From the NCBI RefSeq assembly GCF_000244755.1, contig NZ_AHOO02000012.1, positions 124,001-188,000 of the forward strand: DNA of 64,000 nt, read 5' to 3'. How positions within the stretch are numbered: the stretch's first letter is position 1; every line of letters begins with the position of its first letter. The notes under the pieces were generated by a model. It did not search any database and had not been told where the DNA came from. It worked only from the letters and a program-made list of their open reading frames with translations. The position numbers and the translations under genes were made by a program. Below are positions 1 to 8,296 of the stretch, one piece after another. This DNA is from Leptospira licerasiae serovar Varillal str. VAR 010 (lineage in GTDB: Bacteria > Spirochaetota > Leptospiria > Leptospirales > Leptospiraceae).

Positions 1-396
1 CTAACGCCTATCCAAAAAAAAGAAAGGATCTTAGAGGCCCAGTCTTCCGGAGAAGTTGTTCTTATGGTGGGAGATGGTATCAACGATTCTGCGTGTATTG
101 CACAGGCGGATCTGGGAATTTCCATGGGAATGGGTTCGGATCTTTCCTTGGATAAATCCGATATCATTCTTGTAAAAGATAGATTGGATTCCCTTCCAAA
201 ATCGATATTGATCGCACGAAAAACAAGACGGGTGATTCTGCAGAACATTTGCCTTTCTTTAGTTTATAATTCTATAATGATCCCATTGGCAGCGGGAGGA
301 TTAATGCTCCCAGTTATCTGTGCGGGATTCATGACGCTGAGCTCCTTGACAGTAGTATTAAATTCCATTTCTTTAAAAAATAGGGTATTTACATGA
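1..396 (+). CDS. Copper-transporting P-type ATPase, C-terminal fragment (CcoI/FixI-like)
   Basis: The reading frame is open from base 1, so only about the last 131 residues are present. The hinge motif MVGDGINDS, followed by an A-D-L-G-I-S stretch, is typical of the P-domain of heavy-metal P1B ATPases. Two hydrophobic segments close the protein, as expected for the last membrane helices. The stop overlaps the start of a CcoS-like gene, and a TauE/SafE-type gene follows. That arrangement is the usual ccoIS context, in which the pump supplies copper to cytochrome cbb3 oxidase. Assignment as CcoI rather than another copper pump rests on the neighbours, because the metal-binding CPC segment lies outside the window. 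Confidence 0.85.
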   Translation, partial: LTPIQKKERILEAQSSGEVVLMVGDGINDSACIAQADLGISMGMGSDLSLDKSDIILVKDRLDSLPKSILIARKTRRVILQNICLSLVYNSIMIPLAAGGLMLPVICAGFMTLSSLTVVLNSISLKNRVFT

Positions 397-551
397 ACGC
401 TTTGTATTTGACCATTCCAATCGCACTCGTGATCTCCTTCGGAGCATTTTACGTATTCCTTCTCAATTTTAAGTCTGGCCAATACGAAGACATTGAGGGG
501 CCAAAATACAGGATGTTATTTGAAGAAGATAAACAGGAAAAATCGAATTAG
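393..551 (+). CDS. ccoS: CcoS, cbb3-type cytochrome oxidase assembly protein
   Basis: This 52-residue protein starts at an ATG that overlaps the stop of the preceding ATPase (ATGA), so translation is probably coupled. Residues 1-24 form one hydrophobic helix (MNALYLTIPIALVISFGAFY onward). A short polar tail follows, with Q-Y-E-D-I-E-G-P-K-Y-R-M-L-F, which is the usual CcoS pattern (aspartate-rich, then a conserved R-M/I-L). CcoS is needed to insert cofactors into the catalytic subunit of cbb3 oxidase. Length, topology and position right after a CcoI-like pump all agree with the family. Confidence 0.85.
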   Translation: MNALYLTIPIALVISFGAFYVFLLNFKSGQYEDIEGPKYRMLFEEDKQEKSN

Positions 552-560
552 GAGTTTATC

Positions 561-1313
561 ATGGAACTGACTTCTGCGATATTATTCGGATCTTTTTTGA
601 ACGGACTGACAGGCTCTTTTCATTGTTTGGGAATGTGCGGTCCTTTAGCGGGAAGTTTAAATCTTACACTTTCCCCGACTGATAAAAAGACAAGTCCGGT
701 CCTATTACAAATTTTGTATAATTTGGGAAGGTTGGTCTCCTACACTTCAATCGGATTAGGTTTCGGATTTTTAGGAAAAGTCACAAACCAAAGCCTTTCT
801 CTATTACTCCCTGCACAAGAATTTGCGGCCTGGTTCGGAGCGGTATTCATTCTACTCTTTGGAGTTTCTATCCTATTTCAAAAGGATTGGACCCAAAATA
901 GATTTTTCTCCAAAGTATTCTCAAAGGTCGGATCCAAACTTTTAAAATTCAGAGAGAATAAAAGTCCAAGCTCTCGTTTAGCGATCGGATTTATGTTCGG
1001 GATGTTAACAGGATTTTTACCCTGTGGGATCTTATATCCTGCGTTCGTCATGGCTTTTGCAACCGGCTCACCCGCGTTCGGAGCATTAAGTATGTTCTTC
1101 TTCTTTTTAGGGACCTTTCCTATGCTTTTCGGGTTCGGTTTAGGATTTAGAATGATCTTAGCGAAATTCGGGAAAGACAAACTTAAACTCGCAGGTTTTG
1201 CGATTATTCTTCTTTCTATTTCCTTAATGTTATTCAGAATGAATCATACTCATAACCACTCCGAATCGGGAGAAAAAATGGAAGATAGTGGCGCTCATCA
1301 CCACCATCACTAG
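561..1313 (+). CDS. Sulfite exporter TauE/SafE-family (DsbD_2-like) membrane protein with His-rich tail
   Basis: 250 residues with about six hydrophobic segments. The N-terminal motif FHCLGMCGPLAGSL and the internal motif GFLPCGILYPAF are the paired Cys-containing helices of the TauE/SafE-like family (PF13386) that commonly accompanies ccoI/ccoS. The last 22 residues are very rich in histidine (HTHNH and five terminal His), which suggests metal binding, probably copper. An SD (taggag) lies 7-11 bases before the ATG. It is 9 bp downstream of ccoS and likely in the same operon. A role in copper or heme handling for cbb3 oxidase is inferred from context. Confidence 0.8.
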   Translation: MELTSAILFGSFLNGLTGSFHCLGMCGPLAGSLNLTLSPTDKKTSPVLLQILYNLGRLVSYTSIGLGFGFLGKVTNQSLSLLLPAQEFAAWFGAVFILLFGVSILFQKDWTQNRFFSKVFSKVGSKLLKFRENKSPSSRLAIGFMFGMLTGFLPCGILYPAFVMAFATGSPAFGALSMFFFFLGTFPMLFGFGLGFRMILAKFGKDKLKLAGFAIILLSISLMLFRMNHTHNHSESGEKMEDSGAHHHHH

Positions 1314-1320
1314 TCTTAAA

Positions 1321-1989
1321 TTAAAATTCGGCGAATTCCCTGGATCTTTTTTCAGGGAAAAGATACCATCTTTGTATTGCTTCCGAAACTAAAAACCATT
1401 TGGTACTATCTTCAAAATGACTGGGAGACCCAGGCACAAAATAGACTTTTTTGATGGATGTCTCAATCTTAGAAAGTGCAGAACGATTCACTATTCTGCC
1501 GGTAAAATCAAGTTCACCTAAAATATTCAATACGGAAGTATTCAAAAACTTACCGCTATATTCTTGAAGACCGTTACCTATCAGTATAAGACTCTCCACC
1601 TGAGAATCCGTATTGCCTGCGGCACGGAACATTCTCCCCGCAATAGAGGACGAACCTATATAAGAAACTTTTAAAGAATCGGCGCCTTCCAAATTTCGGA
1701 CCTGTTTAGTGATCTCGGAGAGGCGATCCGATAAAAGATTCACATCGGAACGATTGGCATGGATCTCTCTTTCTTCTTGAGTCAAGAGACCTTTTAGAAA
1801 AAGAGTGGCCACTCCCCTTTCATTAAGAAAATTTCTCATCTTAGAAAATCGATCCGCAAATTTGTCATCCTTCTCATCCAAAACCAGGACGGCTAAAAAC
1901 ACTGCCTGGCTCGGAATAAAAAGTTCTCCTTTTAATTGGACCCGATTTACTTGAAAGTCTAGAGTGGTTTGAAAATCATATCGGACCAT
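1321..1989 (-). CDS. Alpha/beta-hydrolase-like protein (dienelactone-hydrolase type)
   Basis: 222 residues, no signal peptide. The fold-like order is visible. A beta-strand start (FLAVLVLDEKDD) comes first, and a nucleophile-elbow-like VSYIGSSSIAG lies near residue 110. ILGELDF near residue 155 is a possible acid position, and PGSPSHFED near 190 is a possible His position. This resembles the short dienelactone hydrolases often fused to phosphoribosyltransferases, but the elbow (G-S-S-S-I-A-G) is not canonical, so activity is uncertain. It converges with the TauE/SafE gene, with only 7 bp between the two stops, and lies downstream of a Crp/Fnr regulator on the same strand. Confidence 0.55.
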   Translation of the reverse strand: MVRYDFQTTLDFQVNRVQLKGELFIPSQAVFLAVLVLDEKDDKFADRFSKMRNFLNERGVATLFLKGLLTQEEREIHANRSDVNLLSDRLSEITKQVRNLEGADSLKVSYIGSSSIAGRMFRAAGNTDSQVESLILIGNGLQEYSGKFLNTSVLNILGELDFTGRIVNRSALSKIETSIKKVYFVPGSPSHFEDSTKWFLVSEAIQRWYLFPEKRSREFAEF

Positions 1990-2031
1990 TTTATAAAACT
2001 TTAATTGTCGATTTAGAAAAGGTTCGATAGC

Positions 2032-2709
2032 TTAATCCAATAAACGAAGAAGAGCCTCTTCATTTCTGATCACTATTTTTCTTTTATCTATCTCCACCCA
2101 ACCTCTGCTTTTAAAATCAGCCAAGGCACGTACCAAGGTCTCTGTAGTCACACCGATCATGGATGCCATGATCTCGCGTGTGAATGGAAGATCTTCTTCC
2201 GAGTCTTGGGATTCTGATAACTGTAGTAAAAATTCGGAAAGTTTTGCGTGAACCTGGCGAGTTCCGAGAGAATAGATCTTATTCTCCGCTTCCACCGCTT
2301 CGATAGTCACTTGTCTGAATACTGAGTTTTGGAATTCGGAATCGCAGTTTAAAAGTCTACGAAGTTCTTCTTCTTCCACAAATAGGACGGTTGATTCGAC
2401 GAGCGCAACCGCGTGGTGTAGAAAATTTCCTCCGATGGCAGCGTCTCTGATTCCGACCCAGTTACCTGGATGATAAATTTTGAATGTGTGCTGTTTTTCT
2501 CCGGAACCCGAAGTCCGATAAGATCGGATAGAGCCGGTCTCGACTATATAAAATCCGTTTGCCTGTTCTCCTTGAGAGAATAAGATCTCGTTTTTGGAAA
2601 TCTTTCTACGGGTAAAATTAAGTTCATGGTGGAAAAGTTTCTCTTTTGGAAAAATTTCCCTTGGTAAAACTCGGTTTGTTTCAGTTTCGATTTTTACTGC
2701 GCTGGTCAT
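2032..2709 (-). CDS. Crp/Fnr-family transcriptional regulator
   Basis: 225 residues. An N-terminal cyclic-nucleotide-binding-like beta barrel (about residues 25-145) contains ILFSQGEQANGFYIVETGSI and the glycines typical of this fold. A C-terminal winged helix (about 155-225) has FTREIMASMIGVTTETLVRA, the Crp-type recognition helix (TTETLVR). The N-terminal cysteine cluster that binds [4Fe-4S] in FNR is missing, so direct oxygen sensing through that cluster is unlikely. Its position near cbb3-maturation genes makes a respiratory target plausible, but this is inference. It is transcribed away from the beta-CASP gene terminator. Confidence 0.85.
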   Translation of the reverse strand: MTSAVKIETETNRVLPREIFPKEKLFHHELNFTRRKISKNEILFSQGEQANGFYIVETGSIRSYRTSGSGEKQHTFKIYHPGNWVGIRDAAIGGNFLHHAVALVESTVLFVEEEELRRLLNCDSEFQNSVFRQVTIEAVEAENKIYSLGTRQVHAKLSEFLLQLSESQDSEEDLPFTREIMASMIGVTTETLVRALADFKSRGWVEIDKRKIVIRNEEALLRLLD

Positions 2710-2806
2710 GTTTTAAGTCCCTTTTATATCTCGATGTTCTTACCATACGCGAGAAAAGAATAAAGGTCAAGGGCCGGTGGGATATCCTACTGATTGGGGC
2801 GGTTTC

Positions 2807-2835
2807 CTGCGGATTTCCAGGGTGAAAATCCGCAG
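2807..2835 (-). terminator. Perfect 10-bp hairpin downstream of the beta-CASP gene
   Basis: CTGCGGATTT and AAATCCGCAG pair perfectly around a 9-base loop, 15 bases after the stop of the minus-strand gene ending at 2850. No strong T-run follows, so this may be a weak or factor-assisted terminator, or an mRNA 3' stabiliser. Confidence 0.5.
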
Positions 2836-2849
2836 CCAGAAACTAGGAA

Positions 2850-4235
2850 TTAAACTTCAAATTCGAAAACTTCTCCTCTTTCCGGGATCTTAGTTTCCCA
2901 GCCGTATACGCTGCGGATCCGATTTCCCAAAATCCTACTCGCATCCTCTTCTCCGTGCACGATGAACACTTCTTTGGGCGGATTTTTGATCTTGGATAAC
3001 CAATTGATGAGTTCTGTTTGGTCGGCGTGAGCGGACAAACCGTCGATATTCTGAACGTCGCATCTGACTTCGTGGTATTTGCCTCGGATCTTGATCTCGG
3101 TATCCCCTCTAAGCAATTTGTTTCCTCTCGTTTCCCTTGCTTGGTAACCTACGAACAACACTAAGGAATTCGGATCTCCCAAAGAATGTTCCAAATAAGA
3201 AAGAACCCGACCTCCTGTGGCCATTCCACTTCCGGCGATCACAATTTTAGGGCCTCTTTTGCTCACTATTTTCTTAGTCTCGGAAGATTCAGTAATACAT
3301 ATGATATCGTCTTTGAGTTCAGCCAGTTCATCTCCCCTAAGCTTATGCCATTCGCTTCCGTAAATATCAAATAGATCTAAAACTTTAGAACCCATGGGAG
3401 AATCCATATAGACCGGAATATTCGGTATTTCACCCTCTTTCATCAATTTCCAGATCAGGTACATTACCGCTTGTATTCTCTCTACCGCAAAACAAGGAAT
3501 TACAATAGTTCCTTTAGTAGTTGAGAATTCGTGGATCAACTGGGCCAAACGTTTGATCGGATTTCCCCTATGGATCCTATTTCCATAAGTAGATTCTATC
3601 AGAATAATATCCCCTTCTTCCGGCTTTTCCGGGGGAAATAAAAGAGGGTCCTCGTCTCTTCCGATATCTCCCGAAAAAATAAGGGTCTTATTTCCGATCT
3701 TAAATTCGATAAAACTTGCCCCTAAAATATGCCCGTTATATCTAAAGCGAAATTTTATATTCGGCTCTAGATCGATCCATTCCCCGATTTCTACCGCATA
3801 AAATAGCTTGATTGTCTTCTCGGCATCATCGCTATCATATAAAGGAAAAGCAGGTTTATGTTTGGAATATCCGCCGGAGTTTGCAAGTTCGGCGTCTTCT
3901 TCCTGCAATTTTGCGCTGTCTCTCAGAACTATATTAGATACATCTAATGTAGGTTTTGTACCGAATATTTTTCCTCTAAATCCCTTTTTGACGGCTCTGG
4001 GTAAATATCCGCAATGGTCCAAATGTCCATGTGTAAGAAGAATATGATCGATTTCTGTCGGAAAAAATTGATCGGAGTCCCAGTTTAGAAGTCTTAACTT
4101 TTTCTCCCCCTGGAAAAGCCCGCAGTCGATCATTATGGATTTTCCGAAGGCTTTTAAAAGGTATTTAGAGCCTGTAACGGTCCCCACTCCTCCTAAAAAC
4201 TGTAAACTAACGAGACGTTCGTTCTGATTCTCCAA
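2850..4235 (-). CDS. Beta-CASP metallo-beta-lactamase-fold RNA hydrolase (CPSF/Ysh1-like)
   Basis: 461 residues. The zinc signature LLTHGHLDHCGYLP lies near residue 65 and GDIGRDEDPL near 190. Beta-CASP motifs follow: VIPCFAVERIQ (about 245), GSGMATGGRVLSYL (about 335) and a C-terminal LSAHADQTEL (about 405) followed by VHGEEDA. This order matches the bacterial MBL-fold proteins with an RNA-specificity domain (COG1236), exonuclease or endonuclease homologues of CPSF-73. It is cytoplasmic, with no signal peptide. It is monocistronic by spacing. Its substrate cannot be told from sequence. Confidence 0.88.
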   Translation of the reverse strand: MENQNERLVSLQFLGGVGTVTGSKYLLKAFGKSIMIDCGLFQGEKKLRLLNWDSDQFFPTEIDHILLTHGHLDHCGYLPRAVKKGFRGKIFGTKPTLDVSNIVLRDSAKLQEEDAELANSGGYSKHKPAFPLYDSDDAEKTIKLFYAVEIGEWIDLEPNIKFRFRYNGHILGASFIEFKIGNKTLIFSGDIGRDEDPLLFPPEKPEEGDIILIESTYGNRIHRGNPIKRLAQLIHEFSTTKGTIVIPCFAVERIQAVMYLIWKLMKEGEIPNIPVYMDSPMGSKVLDLFDIYGSEWHKLRGDELAELKDDIICITESSETKKIVSKRGPKIVIAGSGMATGGRVLSYLEHSLGDPNSLVLFVGYQARETRGNKLLRGDTEIKIRGKYHEVRCDVQNIDGLSAHADQTELINWLSKIKNPPKEVFIVHGEEDASRILGNRIRSVYGWETKIPERGEVFEFEV

Positions 4236-4371
4236 CTTGTATTCTCCTTTTGACGTAATTCTTGCAGATTGTATGGAAAGGCACGATGATATGCAAAATT
4301 CTTTATTAAGTCAATGCCGAAAGAGAGATCCGGTAAAATCAGTTATTAAACGACAAAATCGCAGGGAGAAA

Positions 4372-5094
4372 TTAGAGAAGTTCCTTAATCTTAGCGATAT
4401 ATTTTCTTCCGACAGGTAGTTGTGTTTCGTCGTCGTCCTTTAAATGTACGGAATAATTTCCCATATTATCGCTTTGCAAATGGGATAACTTTTCTAGATT
4501 AATTATGTATTGCTTATATATTCTTAGAAACTTTCCGGGAGGAAGTTTCAGCTCCAGACTTTTTAAGGACTTATAAGTCACATATTGTCTTTTTTCAGTA
4601 TGCACTACGCTAAAATTATCCCGGGAAGAAATATAAGTAATCTCTCCGTAAGGGATCAGAAAATGGTTTTCCTTTTCTAAAATAAAAAGTCCGTGCTCGT
4701 TAAATACATTCTTAGCTGGTTTGCCAGCTTCATTTCCTAAAATATCCACTGCCCGATCTACCGCTTTAAAAAACCGTTCTTTAGAAAAAGGTTTGAGAAG
4801 ATAATCGATCACTCCGAATTCGAATGCCTCGATTGCTTTGTCTCTTAGCGCGGTGATAAAGATTACATAAGGAGGATTTTCTAGTCTTTCCAAAATATCC
4901 AAACCGGAAAGAATAGGAAGGTTGATGTCCAAAAACGCAAGATGAAATTCCTCATTTTGGAGATATTCCAAAGCTTCTTCCCCATCCTTTGCGACTTTTA
5001 CTAACTTTAATTCGGGACGGGCCAAACAATAATTTACGAGTAATTCTCTGGTGGGGGCTTCGTCCTCAACGATAAGTGTTTTCCATTCAACCAT
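4372..5094 (-). CDS. LytTR-family response regulator
   Basis: 240 residues. The receiver domain (1-120) has acidic residues in TLIVEDEAP, the phospho-acceptor Asp in LAFLDINLPILSG, Thr in FITALRD and Lys in YLLKPFSKE. The LytTR DNA-binding domain (about 140-240) contains ITYISSRDNFSVVHT and LRIYKQYIINLEKLSHL. It starts 7 bp after the stop of the upstream histidine kinase on the same strand, so the two form a cognate pair. This is the AgrA/LytR/AlgR class. Targets are not evident from the window. Confidence 0.9.
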   Translation of the reverse strand: MVEWKTLIVEDEAPTRELLVNYCLARPELKLVKVAKDGEEALEYLQNEEFHLAFLDINLPILSGLDILERLENPPYVIFITALRDKAIEAFEFGVIDYLLKPFSKERFFKAVDRAVDILGNEAGKPAKNVFNEHGLFILEKENHFLIPYGEITYISSRDNFSVVHTEKRQYVTYKSLKSLELKLPPGKFLRIYKQYIINLEKLSHLQSDNMGNYSVHLKDDDETQLPVGRKYIAKIKELL

Positions 5095-5101
5095 ATTATT
5101 T

Positions 5102-6451
5102 CTAATTTTTTGCGGCTTTAAAGCTGATCGTTACGATCGCGCCCCCCTCGGGATGATTCTCTATCTTTACTTCCGACCCGTAAAGATAAAATTTCAGGCG
5201 TTCTGAGATGTTTGCGATACTTCTAGAATGGATATTGGAATCCTTTAATCCACTTCCGTTATCCCGAATTGTTACCAAAGTTTTACCGTCTTGTATCGAG
5301 GCCTTGACGCTTATCTTTCCTTTCCCTTTTTTATTTCTTAAACCGTGTATATACGAATTTTCCACCAAAGGCTGAAGGGTCAAAGGTGGAATTAGGCATT
5401 GCCTAAAATTTCCCAACTTTTCTGACTCGACCTCCAAAAAGTCGGAAAATCTAAGTCTCAAAAGCTGCAGATAATTCTCCATAAATTCCCATTCTATATC
5501 GAATGGCACTAGCTGCTGGTTTGCCTGGTCCATTAAGAATCTATAATTATCTGCAAGCATTAATATTGCCGAGTCTGCAAGCCCGGGATTTGTCTGCAAA
5601 TAGGAATGAATGATACTCAATGTATTAAAAAGGAAGTGAGGACTCATCCTATCCTGAAGGATCTTCAGATTGTTCTCTGCATGCCTAGCCTTATCTTCCG
5701 TTTCTTTTCTTTCTGTGATATCGTTTCGGATCGCTAAGTATTGGTAAGGTTTTCCGTTACCGTCTAAAATGGGCGAAATTGTAGTATCGACCCAATAATA
5801 CCTTCCGTCCTTAGCCTTGTTCTTAATTTCTCCCTTCCAGATCTTTCCCTTGGAAATGGTTCTCCATAAATCCGTAAAAAATTCCTTAGGATGATAACCT
5901 GAATTGACTACCCGGTGAGTATGACCCAATAATTCATCTCTGGAATAACCGCTGATATCGCAAAAGTTTTGGTTCACATAGATGATCGTTCCGGCTTTGT
6001 CGGTAATCGCTACAATAGAAACCGCGTTAAGTGCAGTTTGAAAATCGGAAAGTTCTTTTAAGGAGCTCGTTAATTCCCTTTCGATCTCCTTGGTCCTCGT
6101 GATATCCACTCCCACGAACCAATTCGTAGAGCCAAAAAGCGGGAACTCCGACGAAATATTTGAAAGAGAAACTAGTTTGGATTTTCCTTCCTTTGAGATT
6201 AGATCCAATTCCCAATTCTTAAAATCCGAATTCAAAAATCCCGGATCGAATCCGGAAGATTCCCCTTCTCCTCTGCCTGGTATCAAATTTCGAAAGGAAA
6301 AATTGCGATCGTTCAAGATCTCTATAAAAGAATATCCTAAAACCCTTTCGCATTCATGGTTCCACGAAACAGGCCGAAGATCCTCGTCCAAGGAAAAGAA
6401 GAGGATAGGCATATTATCCAGAACGTCTTTCAGCCTTCTCTCGTTCCCCAT
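5102..6451 (-). CDS. PAS-domain sensor histidine kinase, LytS-type (His_kinase family)
   Basis: 449 residues, no membrane helices, so a cytoplasmic sensor. PAS 1 spans about residues 1-130 (PILFFSLDEDLRPVSWNHEC). PAS 2 with a PAC tail spans about 140-258 (NFCDISGYSRDELLGH, later YQYLAIRNDITERKE). The kinase core has MSPHFLFNTLSIIHSYL, the LytS/YehU-type phosphorylated His region, and a C-terminal ATPase lid with IRDNGSGLKDSN. The second PAS resembles flavin/haem PAS-PAC domains but no ligand residue is certain. It is co-transcribed with the LytTR regulator directly downstream. Confidence 0.9.
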   Translation of the reverse strand: MGNERRLKDVLDNMPILFFSLDEDLRPVSWNHECERVLGYSFIEILNDRNFSFRNLIPGRGEGESSGFDPGFLNSDFKNWELDLISKEGKSKLVSLSNISSEFPLFGSTNWFVGVDITRTKEIERELTSSLKELSDFQTALNAVSIVAITDKAGTIIYVNQNFCDISGYSRDELLGHTHRVVNSGYHPKEFFTDLWRTISKGKIWKGEIKNKAKDGRYYWVDTTISPILDGNGKPYQYLAIRNDITERKETEDKARHAENNLKILQDRMSPHFLFNTLSIIHSYLQTNPGLADSAILMLADNYRFLMDQANQQLVPFDIEWEFMENYLQLLRLRFSDFLEVESEKLGNFRQCLIPPLTLQPLVENSYIHGLRNKKGKGKISVKASIQDGKTLVTIRDNGSGLKDSNIHSRSIANISERLKFYLYGSEVKIENHPEGGAIVTISFKAAKN

Positions 6452-6588
6452 AAACCTTTAAACCGCAATATTTTCAAGTAAGTCATCGTTAGATTACATA
6501 CTCTGAGTTCCGCTGCAATCAAAATTATGCGGGATACCCTGCAGGTTTGCGTTTTCCTCTTGGATCGCGCCGTTTTCCACTTCGGTGG

Positions 6589-6617
6589 TTGACTGGTCTG
6601 AAAAAATGGTCTAAAAC
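6589..6617 (+). promoter_or_regulatory. Sigma-70-like promoter of the small heat-shock gene
   Basis: TTGACT, a 17-bp spacer and TAAAAC sit 21 bp before the start codon. A directly repeated TGGTCT lies inside the element. The predicted transcript starts near 6624 and would put the SD (aggag) almost at its 5' end. No CIRCE element is seen. Confidence 0.5.
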
Positions 6618-6637
6618 CATTCGCAGGAGTATTCGCA

Positions 6638-7069
6638 ATGAATAGCATCACAAAACCAACTGATCATTTAGTGAATTTTTCCAGTTTGGACCATTTCGTC
6701 CAATCCTGGAACGAGTTACTAAACAGAAGTTCCTTCCACCATGTCCCTGCGGTAAATGTGGTGAAGACCAAAGACGGGTTCGAATTGGATTTCGCTGCTC
6801 CCGGATTAGAAAAAGGGGACTTTAAGATCGATTTAGAAGGCGACCAGCTTACCGTAAGCGCGGAAAAGAAATCCGAATCAAAACAGGAGGATAAATCTTA
6901 TAGCAAAAGGGAATACAATTATTCATCTTTTAGCAGAACATTTACTCTCCCTGATAACGTAATCAAGGATCAAATTAGCGCTAAATACGATAACGGTGTT
7001 TTGAAACTCACAATTCCAAGAAAGGAATTAGAGGCACCGAAAAAATCCGTTAAGATAGGAGTAAACTGA
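6638..7069 (+). CDS. Hsp20/alpha-crystallin small heat-shock protein
   Basis: 143 residues. The alpha-crystallin domain covers about 42-135, with FELDFAAPGLEKGDFKIDLE, a loop rich in Lys/Ser/Glu, the F-S-R-T-F-T-L-P motif and the conserved GVLKLTIPRKE near the C-terminus. A short C-terminal tail ends in KKSVKIGVN; the I-X-I/V oligomerisation motif appears as V-K-I. A clear SD (caggag) precedes the ATG. Small heat-shock proteins are ATP-independent holdases. A hairpin terminator follows 27 bp after the stop, so the gene is probably monocistronic. Confidence 0.92.
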   Translation: MNSITKPTDHLVNFSSLDHFVQSWNELLNRSSFHHVPAVNVVKTKDGFELDFAAPGLEKGDFKIDLEGDQLTVSAEKKSESKQEDKSYSKREYNYSSFSRTFTLPDNVIKDQISAKYDNGVLKLTIPRKELEAPKKSVKIGVN

Positions 7070-7095
7070 GAACTCACTTTATCTGAGCTAAATAC

Positions 7096-7127
7096 CGGCG
7101 GATCTGTTTCAAATTCGCCGATTTTTT
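7096..7127 (+). terminator. Rho-independent terminator after hsp20
   Basis: CGGCG pairs with CGCCG across about 15 bases, with extra A-T pairing inside, and is followed directly by ATTTTTT. Confidence 0.75.
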
Positions 7128-7153
7128 ATCGAATACACGTAAGTAGACATTTC

Positions 7154-7711
7154 ATGACAAGCATAACAATACAAGAATCCAAACATTGGTGGCTCCAAAT
7201 ATTAGTCGGAATCCTTTGGATCGCAACTGGTATCATAACCGTATTATTTCCAGGACAAAGTTTTTTAGTTCTAGCTCTCGCTTTTTCCGTCATCTTAGCG
7301 GCTACAGGAGCAAGCCATATCATATTTTCTTTATACAACAGAAGACATACCGAGATATTCATCTGGAATTTGGTGGTAGGGGTACTAGACATCTTGATCG
7401 GTTCCCTTTTATTCATTCATCCGGAGATCACTGCGGTAACACTTCCATTCGTATTCGGATTTTTATTGATATTTCGATCGGTTTCCTTAATTTCCTTTTC
7501 CATCGAGATTCGCAGGTTAAGGAACTCTCATTGGGGATATGTTCTAGTATTAGGGATTTCTACCTTACTTTTTGCGATATTCGTATTATTCTTTCCTTTG
7601 ATCGGGATATTTACGATCGTTTTCTGGACGGGTGTCGGATTCTTAGTATCCGGTTTAGGGAATTTATATTTAGGATGGAAAGAATTCAAGATAGAAAGAT
7701 CTAGATCATAG
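7154..7711 (+). CDS. HdeD-family membrane protein (DUF308)
   Basis: 185 residues with six hydrophobic segments arranged as three hairpins. Features are HWWLQILVGILWIATGIITV at the N-terminus and two internal repeats of the W-x2-V-x-G-x2-D/I-x-I-G type (NLVVGVLDILIGSLLF; VFWTGVGFLVSGLGNLYLG). This is the HdeD/DUF308 pattern. In enteric bacteria HdeD takes part in acid resistance at high cell density; the role here is unknown. It sits between a heat-shock gene and DoxX, which hints at a stress role only by association. Confidence 0.85.
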   Translation: MTSITIQESKHWWLQILVGILWIATGIITVLFPGQSFLVLALAFSVILAATGASHIIFSLYNRRHTEIFIWNLVVGVLDILIGSLLFIHPEITAVTLPFVFGFLLIFRSVSLISFSIEIRRLRNSHWGYVLVLGISTLLFAIFVLFFPLIGIFTIVFWTGVGFLVSGLGNLYLGWKEFKIERSRS

Positions 7712-7721
7712 ATTTTTAATA

Positions 7722-7757
7722 TGTTCGGTTTCCGAGAGAATTTCAGGAAACCGAACA
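7722..7757. terminator. Bidirectional terminator between hdeD-like and doxX-like genes
   Basis: A perfect 12-bp stem (TGTTCGGTTTCC with GGAAACCGAACA) encloses a 12-base loop between two convergent genes. T-rich or A-rich flanks lie on both sides, so it could stop transcription both ways. Confidence 0.8.
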
Positions 7758-7770
7758 GACTTTCTTAAAC

Positions 7771-8214
7771 CTATTTCAATTTTTCGGACAAAATGCCGTC
7801 TAACGAAAAGGCTCCCCCTCCGGAGAAAGCCAATATAAACGCAAGTCCCATTGCCAAAACATGGTATTCATACCCTTCTCCCGCTTGGTTCCCGAACCAG
7901 TTCATAAAAAATCCGTTCTGTCTTTGGAATATAGCTGCTCCTAACATGGTAACACCTATCCCGAAAGCGGATAATTTAGTGCAAAAGCCTAAAATCAAAC
8001 CTAAGGCTCCGAAAGATTCAGCAAGGATCACTAGAACACCTATTAGACTAGGAATCCCCTGGGAAGAAAAGAAGCCTAAAGTAGAATTCCAGCCGTAACC
8101 CCCGAACCAACCGAATAGTTTCTGAGCTCCGTGAGGGATCATCACAATTCCCAAAACCAATCTACCTACTGTAAAAATAAAATTCGGCTCAGTTGCGAAA
8201 AACTTTTCCAACAT
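7771..8214 (-). CDS. DoxX-family membrane protein
   Basis: 147 residues with four hydrophobic segments. The pattern LVLGIVMIPHGAQKLFGWFGG near residue 18, LVILAESFGALGLILGFCTK near 60 and the closing F-S-G-G-G-A-F-S-L-D is characteristic of DoxX/DoxD-like inner-membrane proteins. Members are linked to quinone or thiol redox processes, but a reaction cannot be assigned here. The SD (aggag) is visible on the minus strand just before the ATG, and a perfect 7-bp dyad lies immediately upstream. An AraC regulator is 82 bp upstream in the same direction, so co-transcription or local control is likely. Confidence 0.88.
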   Translation of the reverse strand: MLEKFFATEPNFIFTVGRLVLGIVMIPHGAQKLFGWFGGYGWNSTLGFFSSQGIPSLIGVLVILAESFGALGLILGFCTKLSAFGIGVTMLGAAIFQRQNGFFMNWFGNQAGEGYEYHVLAMGLAFILAFSGGGAFSLDGILSEKLK

Positions 8215-8228
8215 TAAAATCTCCTAAT

Positions 8229-8246
8229 ATGGATCGTAGGATCCAT
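8229..8246 (-). promoter_or_regulatory. Short perfect dyad in the doxX leader
   Basis: ATGGATC-GTAG-GATCCAT lies 14 bp upstream of the doxX start, next to its SD. It could be a regulator-binding site or a leader hairpin. The function is unknown. Confidence 0.45.
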
Positions 8247-8296
8247 AAAGAAGAATAAGGGATATTGGAAGAAAGTAAATGGACGAAAGATATATT

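Noticed and set aside
4237..4419. 60-codon plus-strand frame between the beta-CASP and LytTR genes
   Set aside because: It partly overlaps the LytTR gene and shows no SD or protein-like pattern.
7186..7704. Second frame over the HdeD-like gene
   Set aside because: It is an out-of-frame reading rich in Arg, His and Ile; the HdeD frame has six membrane segments.
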